Below, piece after piece: positions 57,100 to 64,000 of a stretch of 64,000 nt of DNA (the first letter of the stretch is position 1; the number at the start of each line of letters is the position of its first letter). This DNA is from Vibrio sp. 16 (GTDB taxonomy: Bacteria > Pseudomonadota > Gammaproteobacteria > Enterobacterales > Vibrionaceae): assembly GCF_963681195.1 (NCBI RefSeq), contig NZ_OY808997.1, positions 62,001-126,000 of the forward strand, in the 5' to 3' direction. The notes beneath the pieces were generated by a model. That model searched no databases. It had not been told where the DNA came from and saw only the letters and a list, made by a program, of their open reading frames with translations. A program made the position numbers and the translations under genes.

Positions 57100-57129
57100 A
57101 AAACGCCGCTCGAGGATGAGCGGCGTTTT
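57100..57129. terminator. Bidirectional terminator between cioB and yfhL
   Basis: A 12-bp perfect stem AAAACGCCGCTC/GAGCGGCGTTTT with a 6-nt loop lies between convergent genes, with A- and T-runs for both directions. Confidence 0.87.
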
Positions 57130-57134
57130 ATTTA

Positions 57135-58789
<1,655 letters not shown>

Positions 58790-58953
58790 GTGTAGTTCTC
58801 TTAATCTGATCTCAAGTCAGGCCGAACCCACCAGATGGGATCGGGGGCGCAAATTTTACGCCAAAATGTGACTTGTGACTAGGAAAAAGTCCATGACTAC
58901 GGTGAGGGAATTGGCAAGCAGGTGCCCGACGGGTCGAGCACCTTAAAGAGAAG

Positions 58954-59868
58954 TTAAGCGTTAGGGTGAGGCAAACCGCCTAAGCACTCGTACAAGTTTG
59001 GTAAGAACGCACTGAACTCACCACACATTAGAGAAAAATCGGCATCGAAGCGAGCTGCTTGATCTTCGCGAGGAATATCATCGTTTTGATCTTTCAGTTC
59101 ATCTGAGAATTTCAGGCGTTTGATACTGCCATCTTCTGCCAGAATAAACTCGATACGCTCTTGCCACCAAATCGCCAGCTTGGTCACCATCTTATCTGCT
59201 TCGATATGGCTGCGAATTTCATCGGCGGTCAGTTCTTGTTTCTTACAACGGATCACGCCGCCTTCTTCGAGTACTGACTTAAGTTCAGCTTCATCAAGCA
59301 TTTGGATGCCAACGGGAGTTTCACCCGTTTTGACCCACTCTGTCAGCGTGTTTTCAATCGGCTTTTCAGGGATTGCAGGCACAACAGGTAGGCTACCCAT
59401 GGTTTTGCGCAGCAGAGCTAGTACATCTTCAGCTTTCTTCGAGCTGCTTGCATCAACCAGAATAAAGCCTTCTTTTGGCAGGATGAGCACGTAAGTATGG
59501 CTGCTGCGGCTAAATGCACGTGGCAGAAGATCCATCACGATATCGTCTTTTAGATTGTCTTTCTCTTTCTTTTTAAGAGGGCGACCTTCTTGTGCTTCCA
59601 TCGCTTCAATTTTTGCGTTCAATGAATCTTTGATCACTGACGCAGGCAGCATTTTTTCTTCTTTTTTGGCACACACAAGAATGCGGTTTTCAGAGACGTG
59701 AGTCATCATGTCGCCATGTTTACCCATCGCTGTAACCCAGCCAAATTTTTGCTTATCTTGGCTGCCACATGGGGTAAAACGAAACTCAGCTAACTGCTTT
59801 TCTAGTTGATCTGCATTGAATTCGATTTCACGGTTAAAACGATATACCAGACAGTTTTTAAACCACAT
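58954..59868 (-). CDS. rdgC: Recombination-associated protein RdgC
   Basis: A 304-aa DNA-binding protein that forms a ring-shaped dimer and restrains Rec[44 protein letters not shown] and the acidic C-terminal segment are characteristic. E. coli RdgC is 303 aa. It is monocistronic, diverging from phoB across 207 bp. Confidence 0.96.
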   Translation of the reverse strand: MWFKNCLVYRFNREIEFNADQLEKQLAEFRFTPCGSQDKQKFGWVTAMGKHGDMMTHVSENRILVCAKKEEKMLPASVIKDSLNAKIEAMEAQEGRPLKKKEKDNLKDDIVMDLLPRAFSRSSHTYVLILPKEGFILVDASSSKKAEDVLALLRKTMGSLPVVPAIPEKPIENTLTEWVKTGETPVGIQMLDEAELKSVLEEGGVIRCKKQELTADEIRSHIEADKMVTKLAIWWQERIEFILAEDGSIKRLKFSDELKDQNDDIPREDQAARFDADFSLMCGEFSAFLPNLYECLGGLPHPNA

Positions 59869-59981
59869 ACTCTTTCTCTATACCTTTAAAATTGCAGCTA
59901 ATCATAAAGACTTTTGTCGAGTTTGTCTTACTGCAAACACACAATAGTGGGATGAAAGTTATATGAAAATTTGTTTTCAAA

Positions 59982-59999
59982 GGTCACAAAAGTGTCATA
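59982..59999 (+). promoter_or_regulatory. Pho box of phoB
   Basis: GGTCACA-AAAG-TGTCATA is a pair of 7-bp direct repeats separated by 4 bp, matching the PhoB box consensus (TGTCACA-type repeats, 11-bp period). A -10-like TAATAAT follows about 7-10 bp downstream, and phoB starts at 60076, consistent with autoregulation. Confidence 0.8.
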
Positions 60000-60075
60000 A
60001 TTGCTAGTAATAATGCTTATCGTTGCAAAGGGTTAATGCCCGATTAAATTCAACTAAAACAAAGGTTATTCAATT

Positions 60076-60765
60076 ATGTCTAGAAGGATTCTGGTTGTTG
60101 AAGACGAAGCGCCAATTCGCGAAATGCTATGCTTTGTTCTTGAGCAAAAAGGTTACCAAGCAGTAGAAGCGGAAGATTACGACTCTGCGGTAACTAAATT
60201 GGCTGAACCCTTCCCAGATCTAGTACTGCTAGATTGGATGCTACCTGGTGGCAGTGGTATCAACTTCATTAAGCACATGAAGCGTGAAGAGCTGACGCGT
60301 AATATCCCAGTCGTGATGTTGACTGCGCGTGGTGAAGAGGAAGACAAAGTTCGCGGCTTGGAAGTGGGTGCGGATGATTACATTACTAAGCCATTTTCAC
60401 CGAAAGAGCTGGTGGCTCGACTAAAAGCGGTGATTCGTCGCGTTACACCTACGGCGCTAGAAGACGTCATTGATGTCCAAGGTCTTAAATTAGACCCAGT
60501 TTCTCACCGCGTGACCGCGAATGATGAAGCGCTCGATATGGGACCGACTGAATTTAAAATGTTGCACTTCTTTATGACGCACCAAGAGCGCGTGTATAGT
60601 CGTGAGCAATTGCTTAACAACGTATGGGGCACCAACGTGTATGTCGAAGATCGTACTGTTGATGTTCACATTCGTCGTTTACGTAAAGCCTTAGAAGCCG
60701 CCGGTCATGATAAGCTGATCCAAACAGTGCGCGGTGCAGGCTACCGTTTCTCGACCAAAGCGTAA
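60076..60765 (+). CDS. phoB: Phosphate regulon response regulator PhoB
   Basis: A 229-aa OmpR-type response regulator. The receiver domain has the acidic pair Glu9/Asp10, the phosphoacceptor Asp53 ([10 protein letters not shown]) and Lys near 105 (YITKPFSP). The C-terminal winged helix includes [28 protein letters not shown] and [12 protein letters not shown]. It is preceded by a Pho box, and phoR follows after 32 bp. Confidence 0.97.
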   Translation: MSRRILVVEDEAPIREMLCFVLEQKGYQAVEAEDYDSAVTKLAEPFPDLVLLDWMLPGGSGINFIKHMKREELTRNIPVVMLTARGEEEDKVRGLEVGADDYITKPFSPKELVARLKAVIRRVTPTALEDVIDVQGLKLDPVSHRVTANDEALDMGPTEFKMLHFFMTHQERVYSREQLLNNVWGTNVYVEDRTVDVHIRRLRKALEAAGHDKLIQTVRGAGYRFSTKA

Positions 60766-60797
60766 TTGAGAGACGAATTCGAAACACGGAGTATTAG

Positions 60798-62096
60798 GTG
60801 GTAGAGCGGTTAACTTGGAAGAAGCTAGCCTGGGAGCTGGCTTTTTTTTACGCCCCTTGGGTTATCGTGGGCTGGATTTTTGGTTACATGCCTTGGTTGC
60901 TGTTGGCAGCAACGGTATTGCAGCTTGGATGGCACTTGCATAATCAAATGCGCTTGTCCGCTTGGTTGTGGGATGAAAAGCGCCTAACGCCACCTTCAGG
61001 GTCTGGAAACTGGGAGTCGCTTTTTAATGGCATCTACCGCTTACAGCAGCGCCAACGCAAAAAGCGCAAAGAGCTGACCAATCTTATTCGCCGTTTTCGC
61101 AACGGTGCTGAATCTCTGCCCGATGCAGTCGTGGTTTTTCGTAGCGAAGGCAACATTGTGTGGTGTAATAAGCTCGCACAGCATCTCTTAGGCTTTAAAT
61201 GGCCCGATGATACGGGTCAGCCCATCTCAAATTTGATCCGCACGCCAGACTTTATTAAGTACCTCAATAAACAGAATTTCGCCGAGCCACTCGAAATGCG
61301 TTCGCCACTCAATGTTGAGCGTATGCTCGAGTTGCGTATTGTGCCTTACACAGAAGGCGAGCACCTGATGGTGGTACGTGATGTGACTCAGCTTAAGCAG
61401 CTTGAGGGTATGCGTCGCAACTTCTTTGCCAATGTCTCCCATGAACTGCGCACACCAATGACGGTACTGCAAGGTTATCTCGAGATGACGGAAGACCCAG
61501 ATATGGTCGTTGGGCCTATGTGGCCGAAAGCTCACGGTGTGATGACGGAGCAGCTCAACCGAATGAACAGTTTGGTGAACCAACTGCTGACCTTATCCAA
61601 GATTGAAGCGGCGCCGATGCACGAACTCGATGAAGTCGTGAATGTTCCTGCAATGCTCGATGTGCTTGAAAAAGAGGCGGCGAGCCTTAGTGGCGAACAG
61701 GGGCACCAACTCCGATTTGAAGTAGATACTGGATTGCGAGTGTTTGCCGATGAGGACCAACTGCGCAGTGCGATTTCCAACCTTGTCTACAATGCCGTGA
61801 AGTATACGCCCGCAGGCGCTGAGGTTTACGTTCGCTGGTATCAAACGCCTCAAGGCGCGCATTTAGAAGTGGAAGATAAGGGTGATGGTATCGAGCCCCA
61901 ACACTTGCATCGCTTAACAGAGCGTTTCTACCGTGTTGATAAAGCACGTTCTCGCGATACTGGTGGTAGTGGTCTTGGCCTAGCCATTGTGAAGCATGCG
62001 TTGACCCACCACGATTCTCATCTAGAAATTCAGAGCGAAGTGGGAGTGGGGAGTAAGTTCTCATTTATCTTGCCACAGCGTTTGGTGGTGAGTTAA
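60798..62096 (+). CDS. phoR: Phosphate regulon sensor kinase PhoR
   Basis: A 432-aa membrane histidine kinase. Two N-terminal helices (about residues 11-47), a PAS domain (about 100-195), phosphoacceptor His215 in [19 protein letters not shown] and an ATPase domain with [22 protein letters not shown] and [14 protein letters not shown] are intact. The GTG start at 60798 follows GGAGT. Its stop overlaps the pstS start (TAATG). Confidence 0.96.
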   Translation: MVERLTWKKLAWELAFFYAPWVIVGWIFGYMPWLLLAATVLQLGWHLHNQMRLSAWLWDEKRLTPPSGSGNWESLFNGIYRLQQRQRKKRKELTNLIRRFRNGAESLPDAVVVFRSEGNIVWCNKLAQHLLGFKWPDDTGQPISNLIRTPDFIKYLNKQNFAEPLEMRSPLNVERMLELRIVPYTEGEHLMVVRDVTQLKQLEGMRRNFFANVSHELRTPMTVLQGYLEMTEDPDMVVGPMWPKAHGVMTEQLNRMNSLVNQLLTLSKIEAAPMHELDEVVNVPAMLDVLEKEAASLSGEQGHQLRFEVDTGLRVFADEDQLRSAISNLVYNAVKYTPAGAEVYVRWYQTPQGAHLEVEDKGDGIEPQHLHRLTERFYRVDKARSRDTGGSGLGLAIVKHALTHHDSHLEIQSEVGVGSKFSFILPQRLVVS

Positions 62097-63052
62097 TGAA
62101 GTTAGTGCTTACTACGATTCTATCTTCTGTTTTGGCTCTTTCTGCTCATGCTGCTGAATTGTCTGAGTACACAAAAGTGCCGGGCGTCACAGGCACTTTG
62201 ACCAGTGTAGGGTCCGACACGTTAGCAGGCATGACAACGCTTTGGGTTGAAGAGTTTAAGCAGCAGTACCCGAGCGTTTATGGTCAGGTTCAAGCGTCAG
62301 GTTCATCGACGGCACCGCCAGCCTTGACCGAACGTACGGCACAATTTGGCCCGATGAGTCGCCCAATGCGAAATCGAGAAATCGAAGCGTTCGAGCGAGC
62401 GCATGGTTATAAGCCGACAGAGTTACGCGTCGCGATCGATGCGATCGGCATTTTTGTTCATCGAGACAACCCGATCAAAGGGCTGAACTTCTCTCAGCTC
62501 GATAGTATTTTCTCTGCCACGCTGCGTTGCGGTGCTAATGCGCCCGTCGAGACGTGGTCAGAGTTGGGGTTAGATTATCAATGGGCCAAGCGTAGCATTC
62601 AGTTGTTTGGCCGTAATTCCGTATCAGGAACGTATGGTTACTTTAAGAACAATGCTTTGTGTGGTGGTGACTTTAAGAACAGCGTCAATGAGCAGCCTGG
62701 ATCGGCTTCTGTGGTACAGTCGGTGGCTTCTGCTATCAACACCATTGGCTATTCTGGGGTCGGCTATCAGGTGTCGGGAGTAAAGTTACTGCCAGTAGCC
62801 AAAAATGGCGCCGACTACATACAAGCAAGCCAAGAGAATATTCTTTCAGGTAAGTACCCACTTTCACGTTACCTTTATGTTTACGTGAATAAACATCCCT
62901 CTAAACCGCTTTCTCCCATCGAACGAGAGTTCATTCGTTTCATTTTCTCGGTGCAGGGTCAAGCGTTGGTGAAGAAGGATGGCTACATCCCTATTTCCGC
63001 AGAATTAGCGGAGCAAGAGCTCAAGAAAGTAGGTATTAAGCGCGACCGCTAA
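62096..63052 (+). CDS. pstS: Periplasmic phosphate-binding protein, PstS family
   Basis: A 318-aa protein with a signal peptide (about residues 1-19, ending AHAAE). The binding motif VGSDTLAGMTTLWVEEF and the ASGSSTAPPALTERTAQFGPMSRPM loop contact phosphate in this family. It is translationally coupled to phoR, with no pstCAB following. It may feed a distant Pst transporter or assist PhoR sensing. Some vibrios carry more than one pstS. Confidence 0.88.
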   Translation: MKLVLTTILSSVLALSAHAAELSEYTKVPGVTGTLTSVGSDTLAGMTTLWVEEFKQQYPSVYGQVQASGSSTAPPALTERTAQFGPMSRPMRNREIEAFERAHGYKPTELRVAIDAIGIFVHRDNPIKGLNFSQLDSIFSATLRCGANAPVETWSELGLDYQWAKRSIQLFGRNSVSGTYGYFKNNALCGGDFKNSVNEQPGSASVVQSVASAINTIGYSGVGYQVSGVKLLPVAKNGADYIQASQENILSGKYPLSRYLYVYVNKHPSKPLSPIEREFIRFIFSVQGQALVKKDGYIPISAELAEQELKKVGIKRDR

Positions 63053-63077
63053 CCGATCAGTTAGCGGCCACTCAGGT

Positions 63078-64000
63078 TTAAAAGTTTAACGCCCACCCAG
63101 CATTTTCCCACTGCTGCTGTTCTGTCATTAGGTCAGCGTGAAGCAGAAGGTTGTTTTGCAGCCACTGCTCATCTTTTGAGGTGAGTGTCCAAGTATCTCC
63201 TTCAATCGACAACTCAAGCTCCGGAAGTGGGTCATCATTGCGCTGACCGTGGACCAAAATCGCCAGTCGCAAGACGCGGATTAAGCCGATAACATCTTTC
63301 TTCTTGAATAGAGAGAACTCTTCCATCTCGTGAAGTTTAAGGGCTTTACGTTGGAATCGTACTAACATCGCCAACACGCGTTGCTGTTCTTGGTTGAAGC
63401 CGGGCATATAGGTATGGCGCAAAATATACGCGGAATGACGGTGAAACGCTTGCAAGCTGATACTTAAGCCGACTTCGTGCAGTAATGCTCCCCAGTCTAG
63501 CAAGTCAAACAGCTCAGAGCTGCGTTTAATACCCAAGACTTGGTGGACTTGTTGCAGAAACTCTTGCGCTTGTCCTTTGACGCGCGCAGCATGCTCTAAA
63601 TCCACTAGATGCTTACTGGCCAGATTTTCGGTGGTTCGCATACGAATATCCGAACGCTTGAAGTTGTCTTCCATCTCAAACAGTAAGCCCTCTCTCAATG
63701 CGCCTTGAGAAAAATGCATTTCTGAAATCTTGAGCGCTTTGAATATGGCAGACAAAATGGCGACGCCAGCAGCAAAAACCGGTTTTCTTTCCGGTGTTAA
63801 ACCATCAAGTTCGATCTCATCAATGGTTTGCCATTCACACAACTTTTCAATCAGTTTGTCTAGGCGTTTGCTGGTGACAATGCCATCGTCATGGCCCATG
63901 CCAATCAACACTTCACGGATAGCTTTGATGGTTCCTGAAGAACCAAAAGCGATGTCCCAAGCTTTTTTACGATAGCGTGATGCAATGGATTCAAGACGCT
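63078..64000 (-). CDS. ppx: Exopolyphosphatase (5' partial)
   Basis: The C-terminal approximately 306 residues of an exopolyphosphatase; the frame runs off the right edge at base 64000. [21 protein letters not shown] is the second actin-like ATPase-fold motif. The later [12 protein letters not shown] and the HD-like C-terminal domain ([23 protein letters not shown]) match Ppx. A GTG at 63911 is internal and not the start. It is convergent with pstS, 25 bp apart. Ppx removes terminal phosphate from polyphosphate. Confidence 0.9.
   Translation of the reverse strand, partial: RLESIASRYRKKAWDIAFGSSGTIKAIREVLIGMGHDDGIVTSKRLDKLIEKLCEWQTIDEIELDGLTPERKPVFAAGVAILSAIFKALKISEMHFSQGALREGLLFEMEDNFKRSDIRMRTTENLASKHLVDLEHAARVKGQAQEFLQQVHQVLGIKRSSELFDLLDWGALLHEVGLSISLQAFHRHSAYILRHTYMPGFNQEQQRVLAMLVRFQRKALKLHEMEEFSLFKKKDVIGLIRVLRLAILVHGQRNDDPLPELELSIEGDTWTLTSKDEQWLQNNLLLHADLMTEQQQWENAGWALNF

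Overview
The window reads as ordinary chromosomal DNA of a marine gammaproteobacterium, almost certainly a Vibrio. Protein lengths and sequences of GlpD/K/F/T, AceB/AceA, QueA-Tgt-YajC-SecD-SecF, RdgC, PhoB-PhoR-PstS-Ppx and a prx/oxyR pair all fit that genus. From memory, the phoB-phoR-pstS-ppx order matches Vibrio cholerae chromosome I; I could not check this by search. Both ends cut a gene: a PotD-like binding protein on the left and exopolyphosphatase on the right. No rRNA, tRNA, CRISPR array, prophage or complete insertion sequence is visible.

Layout. 1-4.4 kb: polyamine-type binding protein (partial), a GcvA-like LysR regulator, an acyl-CoA synthetase and an AraC-family regulator. 4.9-17.6 kb: a complete tad/flp (type IVc) pilus locus of 15 genes on the + strand. 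It has two Flp pilins (the second only 54 aa), the TadV prepilin peptidase, a non-canonical AAA+ ATPase, RcpC, the RcpA secretin, a small lipoprotein, three TadE/TadG-type pseudopilins, TadZ, the TadA motor, the TadB/TadC platform and the TadD TPR lipoprotein. 17.6-28.2 kb: accessory genes (chromate transporter, LysR regulators, PAP2 phosphatase, MATE exporter, SGNH hydrolase, aldo/keto reductase, gamma-glutamylcyclotransferase-like protein, NnrS) and a 287-bp MITE-like element at 20873-21159.

28.2-36.8 kb: glycerol and glycerol-3-phosphate utilisation (glpD, glpR, glpFK, glpT), with GlpR-type operators in front of glpD, glpF and glpT. Embedded in it is a TetR regulator diverging from a two-gene unit (small membrane protein plus DUF2867 protein), with a paired palindromic operator between them. 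36.9-43.8 kb: dapD, a 2-Cys peroxiredoxin diverging from oxyR, and the glyoxylate shunt (aceB, aceA) behind a long regulatory region carrying a HexR-type box and three related palindromes. 43.8-46.5 kb: a chemoreceptor and a CBS-domain protein.

46.8-52.6 kb: queuosine synthesis (queA, tgt) and protein export (yajC, secD, secF). 52.6-57.1 kb: two small proteins, the MepA murein endopeptidase and a cyanide-insensitive-type bd oxidase (cioAB) preceded by an FNR-type box. 57.1-64 kb: the YfhL ferredoxin with its TrhP tRNA hydroxylase partner, rdgC, and phosphate sensing (phoB with a Pho box, phoR, pstS, ppx).

The items most worth a second look are the extra AAA+ ATPase and lipoprotein in the tad locus, the overlooked second pilin, the folded leader in front of tgt, the MITE, the TetR-DUF2867 module, and the palindrome cluster upstream of aceB.
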